Shown: piece by piece, positions 11,602 to 23,218 of the stretch
Layout of the letters: each line of letters begins with the position of its first letter
Numbering within the stretch: position 1 is the first letter of the stretch
From: Coptis chinensis
Lineage: Eukaryota > Streptophyta > Magnoliopsida > Ranunculales > Ranunculaceae
Length of the DNA: 64,000 nt
Assembly: GCA_015680905.1 (NCBI GenBank)
Contig: JADFTS010000086.1
Location: forward strand, 1-64,000
Reading direction: 5' to 3'
Made by a program: the position numbers and the translations under genes
Notes under the pieces: model-generated
Told to the model about the DNA's origin: nothing
The model's input: only the letters and a program-made list of their open reading frames with translations
The model's database searches: none

Positions 11602-12271
11602 GACTCCCTTAATAATTCCATAAGGACTCCATATCTTACGTGGCAACCAAATTATATTTCTCTTTCCAATAATTAAAAACAAAAATAGAAACAAAACCAA
11701 AAAAAAAAAAAAACTAATAACTTACCCAATTAAATAACTAACACCCGAAATAGTAACAAATAAATAACAAAAATCTTACCTATATTTTCACAAACAAACT
11801 AAATAAATAAATAAATAAATAAAACCCAACGCCTAAAAAAAGTTGGGCGCACAAAAAATTCACATTCGACACTCTTAATCCCTGCACTCTTTCTTTCTTG
11901 TCACAAAATTCCATTTTTTTGTCACTTTAGTTTACATTAATTTTGAATGGAGAAAAAAAAATCAATATGATTCTCTATCTATTGACTTGAACAAATGTTT
12001 GGATGATGATATCAAAAAATAGGATGATTTGTTTCGCAAGTGCACCCAATTCATTTTTTTTTCTTTGTTTGATTTGTTTGTGGAAATATAGGCATCACAA
12101 GTTTTATTTATTTATTTGTTACTTTGGTTTTAGTCATTTAATTAGGTGTGTTGTTATTTGGTATTAATTTATTTCTATGTTTGCTTTTTGAATTTTGGAA
12201 AGAGAGAATAAGATTTGGATGCCATGTAGGAAATGTAGTTAGAAGCTAATAAGGGAGTTATTGAGGGAGTT
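11602..12271. repeat. Foldback/MITE-like element with long inverted arms
   Basis: The left arm (about 11,602-11,825) and the reverse complement of the right arm (about 12,100-12,271) share, in order, ACTCCCT-AATAA, ACGTGGCA/CATGGCA-CCAAAT, TTTCTCTTTCCAA, then a CCAATTAAATAACTAA-like block and an AGTAACAAATAAATAA block. The loop contains CCCAACGCCT and GTTGGGCGC, but no reading frame. Long imperfect arms around a short non-coding middle are typical of foldback or Mutator-type MITEs. Target duplications were not clear. Confidence 0.6.
11801..11824. repeat. (AAAT)n microsatellite
   Basis: Six uninterrupted AAAT units lie inside the left arm of the foldback element. Confidence 0.9.
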
Positions 12272-13943
12272 TGAGTAGAACTACTCCTTTAAAATAAAAT
12301 ACATGAAACACCCCTTCAAATAAAGCCTCATTTAAAGCGTAACATAAAGGGAGGAGGATTCTATAGGGTTTTTTGTAGCCCTAGAGCCTAGAGAAGACAG
12401 TAGGATAATAAGAATGTCACTGAACCCTGATTGATATCCTAGACCAAAAGCATCTTTAATGGTTTTGGCTAGACTGAAAATTGTCAAGTAACTGTACGGA
12501 AAAACTGCGTCTTCAATGTTTATGCATCGAGTGGTTTTCTTCAATTCTTCACACATGGAGCAAGCTATCGAGTGTTAGTGAAGACTAATAGAGTAATAAA
12601 ATAAGAATGTCACTATAACACATTAAGCCCCCCCTTTAGCTAATATCGTAGACTGATCAGTCCCCAAATGTGTGTTTAATTACATTTACAATGCTTAAAA
12701 TATGTTTTTCTTACGCATAATGAACAGACAACTCATAGCTTTTGCTACCTTTTGCAGGATATAGACCATTTAGGACGTATACTTCTAATGCATGCATTTA
12801 AGCGCTGCAAAAAAAGAGTATTATCGACACTTCTTGGGAAGATTCCAACTTAGGAGAAAAAGTGTCGAAAATTCAAAGTCAAAGTCAACGGTCAACAGTT
12901 AGGGACTCAAAACTAAAAGACGGAAATCATGTACGTCCTTAACCCACAAGACCAAAGATTTTGTCCTCAACTCAAAAGTTGGCATCCTTAGGAAGACTTG
13001 TTCAAGAAGATACCTAAACCCTAATGAGATGTCTTATTTTTAAAGGATGAGGGCAAAGTTGTAATATATAAATGGTGTAGTATATAAGCCAAACTGAGAG
13101 GAGAAAGAGCTTACCCTAGAATTAATCTTTGGTCATTAGGAGTAGATTAATATGTTTTAAATTAATAGTTTAATTGTTATTTACTTTGTTTTCCACTTTC
13201 ATGTTCTTCAAGCTTTAGTTAATAAATCAAGTTCTTATTTGTCTTCATACAAGTTTTCAATCTTGTTTTCCTTTACTCTTATCTCTTTACTTCTTTCTAA
13301 TTTGCATTCACAACCCCAACACAAGTTCACTCATTTGACAAGTTCAAATGTGTGTTACTTGGTGACTAAGCAATCTAAACAACTTCTTCCATACATGTTT
13401 CACCATTAAACAATCTTAAAATCTAGTCTTCAAGCTTCTTTTCAAACAACAATAGTTTTTCTTTGATAAACAAACCATAGTTGATTAGAAAGGCGTAGAG
13501 AGTGAGAAATTCCATCATCAAAACCATCCCCATTTACATAGATTTAAGATGAACAATACAAAACCCTTACTCCACTTTCTACACAAGTCATAGACTAAGA
13601 GCATATCTAGTAGTCTTGGTAATTAGTAGCCACACAAGTGATATGATATGGAGTGGAAGACCAAAACACCAAGTATATGCCAAAAATAAAGTTGCATCTG
13701 TCTCAGGTAATCTTCTTACTTTTAAGGTGCAGTGTCCAAAACACTTACAATGACAGGAATCAAATTAAAATGAAATAATGTGCTGGGAAGCAGGACCTTG
13801 CATGGTCATAAGCCTGATTAACCAGGAACTACTGAAGATGGTTTATTGTGTATTTGACTCCAAATGGGAATGGGGGCATAGGAGGATTTATTTGGGAGAC
13901 GATCTAAAACCTTCGAAGCTCCAAGAATGATAAGGCCATTTTA

Positions 13944-13944
<1 letters not shown>
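12272..13944. other. Intergenic, no gene recognised
   Basis: I see no coherent coding region. A 74-codon minus-strand frame near 12,332-12,556 has no recognised motif. The segment 13,060-13,200 (TATATAAGCC, then a GAGAGGAGAAAGAG tract and AGAATTAATC) resembles the promoter/U5 style of an LTR, but no partner copy was found. Confidence 0.45.
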
Positions 13945-13981
<37 letters not shown>

Positions 13982-14480
13982 TATATATATATATTATTTT
14001 ATATATAAAATAAGTATATACTTATTTTAAGCTAAAACTTCAAAACTTAAAAAAATGAATTCAAACGCATTTTTTTGTGGATATGATATATTCATCTCCA
14101 TAAAATTTCAGCTCATTTGGAAATTAAACCTCTAACCATAGTTTATATCATACCCCACAACTTCACCTACAATGTGAATTATAACATAGTTTTTTGCACA
14201 ATGGATAGAATCCCACAAAATTTCATCCTATTTGGATATGTCTAACTAATCTTATAAAAATTAGTGTTCAATTTTGAACATTTATCTAACGGTCCAGAAT
14301 TTTCCGATTTCATAATAACATTCGATTAGGTCACACATATTTGAATGAGTCAAAATTTGGTGGGCATGTTATTCATGGTGGGGAGATCATATCTACAAAA
14401 TTTTAGCCCTTAATTAATTTAATTGTTAGGATGAGATATGGTTTTGTACGTTTTAGAAGTCTCTCTCTCTCTCTCTCATA
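13945..14480. repeat. AT-rich dispersed repeat, related to 60,655-60,985
   Basis: It starts with an (AT)n microsatellite (13,947-13,995) followed by a TATACTTATTTTAAG palindrome-like segment. The motif CATAAAATTTCAGCTCATTTGG at 14,100-14,121, and variants near 14,215 and 14,395, match the block at 60,810-60,835. It ends in (CT)n and (TA)n tracts at 14,460-14,490. Two related copies in one window suggest a MITE family. Confidence 0.55.
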
Positions 14481-14999
14481 TATATATAATATCTGTAACT
14501 GCAATCTATATTTCTAAAATAAATTTATCCCCTTTTTCATTTTGACATGGAAGAGAAGATATCGGTTTGAAATCTTTTGATATAGTGGATGGTGTTATAA
14601 AAGGAAACATTTGGGAGTTCAATGTTTGATCACCATGTACACCCTGTGGCATGTAAAATATGTTAGTACGAGTGTTGTAACTACCGGTACAATGTACTGG
14701 ATTTTTTATTGCAAAAAAATAGTCCAGAGGACCAATTTCGGGCCAAAACAACTCTAGAGGACACCATTTTTTTAGTCACACTCACAAGGACAAATTCTAG
14801 CATTAAATAACCCATGAACCCACAATTTCAATTTTAGTAACCCTCAATGACAAAATAAGTTGGCCAGGCCTTTTTTTTACTTTTTTTTAAATACTAGTTT
14901 TACCACGGATATAAAGCATAGATTTTTTTAAAAAAAATACCAGTTTCACCATTTTGTGTTATGTTTATAAAGTAGAGAAATTTGACGATTGTTCGTACC

Positions 15000-15365
15000 C
15001 AAATAGGCAAACATACCTCATACACTATGTTGATAATGTATCAACAATACATATATATTTATTGTTCATACTCCAATAGATGTTTTTACTAATCATACAT
15101 TGTGTTGATATATGAATAGCGATTGTGCATAACTCATGCATGATTGCATGTTAAGGTATGAATAGTAAATAGGTATGAACAATGAGTGTTCATACGAATA
15201 GTGATTGTTTATAGCTCATATTGAGGTATGAACAATATCCTAAGTATGAACACTGAACATTTATTGTTCATAGCTCAGGTTGATGTATGAATAGTGATTG
15301 TTAATACCCCGAATATGTATGAACATACATACTCCAATATGTGTTTTTACAGATCATCTATCTAA
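15000..15365. repeat. Cluster of short degenerate repeats (GTATGAA / TGTTCATA)
   Basis: The units GTATGAA(T/C)A and GATTGTT(C/T)ATA-CTCA recur at least four times (near 15,113, 15,196, 15,253 and 15,288), in direct and partly inverted arrangement. ACTCCAATA-(G/T)TGTTTTTAC occurs near both ends (15,070 and 15,331). Nothing coding is seen. Confidence 0.5.
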
Positions 15366-17500
15366 TAAAATACTTGATGTAGGGCCCACAGTGGCCCCAT
15401 CCGCGCCTAAAAATCTTCTCACAAGTTATGACATGACAGATCCAAAGTTTTATAGGGTATGTGCAGTTTAAAATATTAATTTAAAAGAGAATTGGATCAT
15501 TGTTGATTTGGTCAACAATGGTTGTTTTGTCGGCTGAGTTTTTATCATTCGGTTGGTTGGGATACTTTTGGGCCTAATTTGAAATAGTGTAATGGGCGGA
15601 CTATATATACTAAGTACATTATGTTAAGATTGTTCATAATATACACACCATGTCATTTCGGTTGGACAGAGCCGTTTATTATTTTGCGGGTATACTTAAC
15701 CTTTTATCTACACGAGCCATTTTTTATTTCGCGTCAAAGCACTTTATAACCATTACCATGTTGTACATTGTAATGGCCTATTTATTTTTATTTTTTTTGA
15801 AATGGCCTACTTATAACCATGCATTAACTAACTTTTCAATTGGCCTATACTGCTTTGACATTTCTACGGCGATGTGGATGGAAAATAGGAGTGTCAGACT
15901 AGTGATGGTGGTTTCTTTTCTGAACTTTGAGGTACTGTGCACATTCTTTTTCCTAAAAAGAGTGAGGTATCTTCTCCAAAGCAGAATCTGAGTTATGGTC
16001 AAAAGAAAAAGACTGTTGACATTCTCCATCAAGTCAAAAGTCAAAGTCCTTTCGACCTTTCCCCTTCGTCGTCTCCATTATTTAGAACAACAAAGTTAAA
16101 AGGGAGTTATCAGTAGATATCACCTGCATTTCTATGTGGGAGGAACATAAAAGTTTCATGCTAATATGCAATACATACTACCAAAACAAGTCCATCATGC
16201 AACCTTATCATCACTGAATATACTTTCCCCAAAGTTTACATTTCATAACATGCAATGCACGGGAAGTATAGCTAGCTATATATGAGGATAAATGGATAAT
16301 GAAGATAAACTTCTGATTATATTGACTATAAACGATAAGTCAAAATTATTATCAAAATCATTTAGCAAAAGTGTTCTGACGTGATTATTGAAATACCACG
16401 AAGGAAAAAAAAAAAAAAACAAACAAACAAACAAACAAGCCTCCAGTGGGGAGGGTAGTTTGACAGACCCCTGCCATGACCCAGCTTAATTTTCAAAACA
16501 TAGAACAGTATGTGCCTATGTGCCTATAGTGGATCCTATCCTCTCAATGAATAAACCTTTTCGTTAGACGTATAAAAACTTGCTTCTCTGCACTATAATG
16601 ACTTAAAAAAATTTAATCCCAACTTGTTGAGGTAGCATACAAATTTGAAATTTCAGCGTGCGTGGTATTGTCAAAATTAGAACACCGATTTGTACGACGA
16701 AATATAAACAATACAGGACACAATTATCTCGTGATCAATACTTTGGAATTACATCATATCAATGGGTATAAGTGTATACCTAAGAATTTTTGGATTCTCT
16801 AAGTAGTGTACGAGTGATCGAAACATATCCTCAAAAAACAGAAAGAACTTACCAAGCCTTATAAACACATAAATGTGATTCTTATCCCCACTTTTTTTTT
16901 TCTTGTCAAACTATTAGAGACCGATCTATCATAATCATAAGACAGTGATTTTGTTTGACTAAACACATTGGGAAAACTTCGTGCTAAGGAATAAAACAGA
17001 AACAACAATCGTGTCTCAAAATGTTCTGCCCCTACGACAAGTTATTTTCTGTGACTGTTCTAATGTTATATCTTGTCCCTTTTCACTTTCTTTTTTCTTA
17101 ATTTCATTCTATCTAATAGTAAGGTTTTTCCAGCCCTTTACTATAGTAAACGAAAACTATAGGACCCTTTGCTACTAATTCTCTCTTAGACAGTTACACA
17201 TCTGCTCAATGCCTTTGTTATAACCAATAGGAAGGAGCTATCAAGAATGAGTGAATGACAAAGGTGCCAGAGGCATCTAATCCCTGCTTGGAGATTCATC
17301 TGCTGATCTTGAGCAACATTTTACAAGCAAAGAAGATAATATGACATCACTGAATTTGTCTGAATCTCATGGTCAACACCCCAAGCAAATATTCTTCCAT
17401 GATTGATTTACACCCCTAGTTAGATCAAGGGAGGTCAACTAGCATCAATAATAGTAGATTCTGAGTTGGACCTTTGAATGTGTGGACTGTGGATTGCTTT
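15366..17500. other. Intergenic, no gene recognised
   Basis: A 113-codon plus-strand frame (15,650-15,991) is hydrophobic but matches no family I know and has no supporting context, so I treat it as chance. A (CAAA)n microsatellite lies at 16,419-16,438 after an A tract. The segment 17,255-17,408 is open in one frame (GDSSADLEQHF ... IFFHD, then stop) and could be a relic terminal exon, but I cannot name it. Confidence 0.45.
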
Positions 17501-18000
17501 CGAATGTTTTTTTTTTTTTTGGGTTTTTTTTGTTTTTTGTTTTTTAATAAGAGTTGGGGTTACAGTCCCCACTGTTTTATTAAAACCTCGTGTAAACTTG
17601 TCCAGCTTTGTCCTCATCCACAATGAGTTGTTGTTGAGCAACAGGGGGGGTTGTTGGGTTTACAAAATAATTACAACCATTACAAGACTCTAATGCTGCC
17701 AGATAGTCTGAAGCGTGATTACACTCTCTATAGACATGAATGAAAAGCTCATTGGACATTCTACTAACCACTGTCCACTTCCAGTAGCAGCTTTAGTGTC
17801 CCAACATATCCATGGTGCAGCCTCTTTGTTAAGGAGAATCTCTATGGCCCTCTTAGAATCAGAAGCAACGATAATGTTACTTTGTCCAAGTTGTTCACAT
17901 CCTCTTAATCCCATCGAAGAATCTCTATATATGCTTCGAATGTTAATTACCAGACTTGAAACTTCAAAAGAGTTGCATGTTGAAGAAAACTCCAAAAACT
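17500..18000 (-). pseudogene. 5'-truncated LINE fragment with RNase H-like domain
   Basis: The minus strand encodes two overlapping pieces of an RNase H-like (RVT_3) domain. One contains NIIVASDSKRAIEILLNKEA and the other HVYRECNHASDYLAALESC. The second is the typical His-x-x-Arg-Glu-x-Asn-x-x-Ala-Asp end of this family. A frame change separates them. On the same strand the coding stretch is followed by an A-rich tail (T tracts on the plus strand at 17,509-17,546). A 5'-truncated insertion ending in poly(A) is the usual product of LINE retrotransposition. It could alternatively be a relic of a host RNase H-like gene. Confidence 0.65.
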
Positions 18001-18234
18001 ATACACTCATGGTCAGGAAGCTTTATTTAATACCTCTTTTCTTACTTAATTGAGGATTCCATCATCCATGCTAACCTGACCAATTGTCGGGAGGACAAAA
18101 ATGAAACTGTTGGATTACCTAAGGTTTTAACGCAGGTAGGGGTCATGCCATAACCTCAAATCTATCTTTTTTTTAAACAAAAAAACAAAAAAAAACTAAC
18201 CCATGTTGCAGCATTCTTTATCTCTCTTCAACAT

Positions 18235-18245
18235 CTATATAAACT
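18235..18245 (+). promoter_or_regulatory. TATA box candidate for the zinc-finger/exonuclease-fold gene
   Basis: CTATATAAACT lies about 90 bp upstream of the chosen ATG at 18,328, at a suitable distance for a short 5' leader. Confidence 0.5.
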
Positions 18246-18327
18246 GGTATGTCCAGACCATTCTTCTTCAACCAAAAACTTCTTCAAGAATCTTAGTAAC
18301 ACTCTTTATATTATCTCATTGATTATC

Positions 18328-20156
18328 ATGGATAGTTCTTCTGAGTCTCTCAGGTACATTACCCCCCACCCCCTCTCTCTCTCTCTCAAGAATATCCAGG
18401 GCTTGTTTTTCTACTTCGAATGTTACAACTGTAGCCAGAGGATTGATGTAAAGTCGAAAATGCTGTACTAATTCAACTAATATCTCTTGGGAGTACTACC
18501 CATGAGATAACAGATTCGGACTTGTTTCTAACTAAATTAACTTTCATAATGACCTTGGAGTCATAAACGTTATACTTATCATACATTCACTTCTCAGTGT
18601 TTACTTGGGGACCTTGTAACCATATATTACTTATTGTATCCAGGAACAAGTGCGCAGCATGCTTCAGGCAATTCAATAAGAAGGAGCACCTTGTAGAACA
18701 CATGAGGATCACATATCATTCAGTTCATGAACCCATGTGTGGGATTTGTCGAAAACATTGCAGATCTTTTGAATCACTAAGGGAACATCTTATTGGTGTG
18801 TTTCAACCCGTATTACTATGACTTTTACTACCACGTACATGAACTTGGTTAGCTTTGTTCTTGAATCACAAAGCTTGTAAGTGTCTGTTCTTATTGTCTC
18901 CAGGTCCATTACCAAAGGTGGAATGTGCAAGGATCTTCAGTGTACGCGGATGCAGTATATGCTTGAACATTCTTGATAATCCCAATGCTCTTCGGTATCA
19001 CCGTGGAAATTGCCAGTTCTCAAAAATTACTTCTGTGAGTTAATTAATATTCGAAACTTTTGTTAGCTAATGTAATTTTCCATGCTTCCTTTGAAGTTTA
19101 CATTGATCTGTTTGTCGCAGGGACTGCTTTCCAGGATGTCTAATTTGGGCATAAAAGACAACCTTAAGATTGATATGGGAAGAACAAAAGGCCCACAAGT
19201 AGTTGCACTGGGTTGCAAAATGGTGGGTGGTGGCAGTGATGGATCACTAGATCTTTGTGCAAGGGTGTGCCTTATCGATGAAGATGAGAACACTATCTTT
19301 CATACCTATGTGAAGCCACAAATTCCAGTCACAAACTACAGGTGAAATTCAGTTTCCTAGATGTGATCACTTATAATTCCTGATTCTGTCTTTTGTAAAT
19401 TACTATGTAAATTTGAGCTCAAAACCTTCTAGGTATGAAACCACTGGCATACGACCAGATTACTTGAGGGATGCAATGCCACTAAAGCAAGTGCAAAGGA
19501 AGATTGAAGACTTTTTGTGCAATGGTGAACCAATCTGGAAGATACGTTCAATGAGCGGTAAAGCAAGGATTCTTATTGGCCATGGCTTAGATCATGACCT
19601 TGATTCCTTAGGAATAGATTACCCTGCACACATGATCAGGTGCGTTCTTAAAGAATACTACAAAAGATTTTATGATATTAAGGAACGTCTTAAACTAGTT
19701 TATTGCATACTAATAAATCTGTGTACTCCCAGGGATACAGCCAAATATCCTCCCCTGATGAAAACAAGCAAGCTGAGTAACTCACTCAAGTACCTAACAC
19801 AAGCTTATCTTGGGCAAGTATCCTACATAACTAGCTAGACCAGTACATAAAATGGTAATGCCATAAAAATTTGTGCAAAGAGACTCATATTACATTTCAA
19901 CAGGTATGATATTCAAACTGGCATTCAAGATCCATATGAAGATTGCACAGCCACAATGAGACTTTATATGAGAATGAGGTCCCAAGTTCATCAAGCAGAG
20001 GATTATGTAGCGGCTAGTGACGCACCAAATCGGAATAACTTCCCAGCGTGGAGGCAAAATGAATTGGAGAGGATGAGCCCTGATCAGTTGTTGGAGATTT
20101 CAAGGTCTGATTACTACTGTTGGTGCTTGGACAACAAGAAAATATTAGAACCATGA
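18328..20156 (+). CDS. C2H2 zinc-finger protein with REXO4-like DEDDh exonuclease fold, catalytic motif I altered
   Basis: Seven exons join into a 356-residue open frame: 18328-18353, 18644-18795, 18904-19034, 19121-19341, 19433-19639, 19733-19813, 19904-20156. Residues 1-9 are a short leader (MDSSSESLR). Three Cys-x2-Cys zinc-finger-like units follow (CAAC ... HLVEH; CGIC ... LREH; CSIC ... RYH), then an exonuclease-like domain from about residue 104. The family (RNA exonuclease 4/ISG20 type) degrades RNA or DNA 3'-5' using Asp-x-Glu motif I, motif II Asp and motif III His/Asp. Here motif I reads GCK (G134, K136) where DCE is expected. Motif II (GHGLDHDLDSL) is present, and the motif III histidine position appears as Gln (GIQDPYED). 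It is therefore probably not an active nuclease, though its open frame and good splice sites argue for a maintained gene. The intron after exon 6 uses a GC donor (GCAAGT). The arrangement resembles Arabidopsis At3g27970-type proteins, as I recall them. Confidence 0.85.
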
Positions 20157-23100
20157 ACAGGTTCGAGGGGACAAATTATTATAGAAAAAGGGTATAAGTT
20201 ATCTAATGGTCATTAGGAAATGGTAATAAATTGGGAAAAGATTTTCCTATCAAGTATTAGGTGTCAAGATATGTGTTATGAGTACCTCTAGTACGTGTGA
20301 TCGATCTTATGTGTCGGGTCTCCACTATCAAAAAAATATATCTTATGTGTAATTTTAGTAACAAAGATGTATTGGAAGTAACAGCCAAGTTGTGATTTCT
20401 CCATCACACTGTAATGTTTACTGTTACTTAATAATAAAATTTCAATTATCAAAAAAATATTATGGAACAATAATGAAGTATTTGGAGTTCGACTAAGTAT
20501 ATATATCCTTAATTTTTACAATTTTACTACGAATATCGTTATGTGCAGTGATACATTAATGTTTGAAATATTGTGATCTAGAGGGGAAAAGGCATCAACC
20601 ATAGATCTTACCACTGGAAAGTCGATTAGGTCTGAAGGTTATTTAATCAGGGACTAGCTCCACCTTATTACCTTATAAATGTCACAGAAGGACATGGGGG
20701 TGACTTTGTAATCTTCTAGGTTTATTTCTAGATTTTCATAGAAATTCTCTGATTTTATTTTTCATCATCACCTATGCCTCAAAAATTATGTATCAGGGCG
20801 AACCAGGGTAGGGCGAGGGAGGCCTATTAGGAGTTTGAAAACCCCTACGTAAGTATGAAGAATTAAGATATCAAGGATGTGATGTGATATAGTCACATCT
20901 TCCCTCTGAAGTTTTACATTCACCTTATGCCCTTCATACGATTTCGTGGTTCAGCAACCATTGGAGGTGCATGGTAGTATCTAGCTAGTTAGGCTGACAG
21001 TCCGAGACCATGTGTTTTGGGAAGAACAGACGACAATTTTAGAGTCATTGACCGATGTTGTTATCAACATTCAAGTATTCATCACAGCTTATAAAAAAAA
21101 GTCATTTCAATCTTCTTGGTAGAGCAGATTGTAACAACGGCTAACAATTCGCCATCAATATTTTAGATATAGCTTTCGGTGTTGGGGAAAATGATAGCAA
21201 TCGATCCCCACTAAAGTAGTTTGAATATGAACATTTTAAATTCCAATCGAAAAATCTAAATTTTCACTACAACCAACAACCACAAACCTAAATTATGGAA
21301 TTAACTATCACAAATAAACAATAACAATGTAAAGTAAAATTTACCACAATGAAACACAAAATATAAATATAAAGTAAAATTTATCACAATGAGACACAAG
21401 ATATAATGTGGTTAAATTAATGATGCATACTTCCATAAGAGCAAATCATTTTGTAAGTGTGGGAAGGAAGATTACAATCACTCCTCTGAAGTCTCTCCAA
21501 ACTTACTAGATTTCTCTTCACTAACCTCTCCTTACAAGTTTTATCTTTTTGTAAGAGTTTTCTCTCAATTTTAGTTGTTCTCAAAATTGGTTTTCTCTAC
21601 CCTAACTTCATATATATATATATATATATATTCCGAAATTTTGATGTGAAACGAAATTCCAAATCAACTCGGTTTGTCTGCTGAAAACGGGACTCCTAAC
21701 TGTGCACGGCATAGGAGCCGACTCCTTGGGCTAGGCATATTAGGGGGCGTGCGCCCTTGTGTAAACTTGACCAGCAACATCAGTTTCAACCGATGTGAGC
21801 AGATTGTTCAAACTCCTCATAGTCGATCCCATGGGTCGTCCATCTTCACCTCGAGGGCGTGCGCCCTTAACCAAGGCAAATTAGGGGAAGTGCGCCCCAT
21901 CACTTCTTCAGTCATTAGGGGTAGTGAAAGTTGAATCCAATTGTTTGTGGTTAACACAATGGATAGTTGGATACTATATTTTTAAGTCCAAAATACAAGA
22001 AACTCGTGCTCAAATTTGTATCAAGATACGCAACCATCTCAGACAGAAAAATTGGGATCCTCAAACTTCGTTTCTTCAAAAATAAAGATTGCTAGAGTGA
22101 ATTTTCAGCCCAAACTTAACGATTGAAGATAGCAATATACTTATATTAGTTAGTCATATTGCAAGAATTTAGGTAAATTTCAATTTGAGGAAAGATCTGT
22201 ATTGTGTACGGAGGAAACTTTGAAGTTTGAACTTTTAGTATGTATATTTTTTTCACCCTAGAGGAGGGAGTTCGGCAAAGCCCCTATTTATGAAGTCAAA
22301 ATCCTACTAAATATTCCGGGCTGGAGGTCGAGCAAGTCTGCTTCAGTATGTTCAAGCCCAATAACACTACTGCCCACAGCAGTCATCACTCGCATCTTAG
22401 CTTAAAGCCCAACAAATACAGTACTGTACTTCCATAGTTCTACTAGAAAAGTTAGTAGTGGCTGGCACATTCTTTTGGAGAAGCCCTCTCCTCCAGTACA
22501 CAGTCTAGGCGTGAATTTGCCAGTCGTTGGTTTTAGACAAGTGTCGGCAGATTATGCGTCTAGCAGACTAGCACTAAGAGTGGATTAGAAATGTTTACTC
22601 TGTATGCTCTTACTTGGTTTAAGGGTAACTGGGCAAGGCTGCATGTCACATATATTTAGTAGTTGTCAATCAGGCTCTGTATAAGAGTAAACAGATTGCT
22701 GCAATGCAAACCTACAATATGCAAGGCCATAGCGTCTCCACAAGACCACAAACAATATTCTGACGCCTGCAGAAGCCAGAAGTCAAGTTTAAACCACAGA
22801 TTTAGATGTTTCAGTGTCAATAAGTTGGTTTTGGTATAGTTCACACGGTACCCTGTACCAAAACCGTCCCTTTGTAAGGTTCTACTTCTGCTGAAAGACT
22901 CGTCGTTACTAGTGTAGAAAACAATGCAAAATCATTAAAAAGTTCAATATAAAAACAACAAAAATCAATACATTTCCTAGTTCAAAATGCAGAAAGTGGA
23001 TACACAATACAAACTACATCTCAATTCTCAAGTATTAGTTACAACTTACATGTGGGCAGACAGAAGCAATACCCTAACTATTGATTCAATCATCCATATT

Positions 23101-23218
23101 ATCTATCCTTCTACATTTGTTTCTGTACAAGAATAATTTAGAATGCCTCTCATGGTCATTCTAGGATTTGTATCTACAGTCCAAAGATTCATTGTACTGA
23201 CGACCAAATTAGATATAA
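20157..23218. other. Intergenic and 3' flank, no gene recognised
   Basis: It includes the 3' flank of the + gene and, on the right, presumably the 3' UTR of the CASP-like gene (-). 20,560-20,830 has an LTR-like look (AT-rich, ending at TATCAGGGCGAACC, somewhat like an initiator-Met primer site), but no partner was found. An (AT)n microsatellite lies at 21,609-21,632. Three short GC-rich palindromic motifs (GGGCGTGCGCCC type) lie at 21,744-21,905. No reliable coding region is seen. Confidence 0.45.

Noticed and set aside
15650..15991. 113-codon plus-strand frame, hydrophobic
   Set aside because: No domain, no homologue recognised, AT-rich composition that produces Phe/Ile/Leu by chance, no promoter or splice context.
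20560..20830. Possible Copia-type LTR end with TATCAGGGC primer-like site
   Set aside because: Only a partial match to the initiator-Met primer site, no second LTR, no coding domain.
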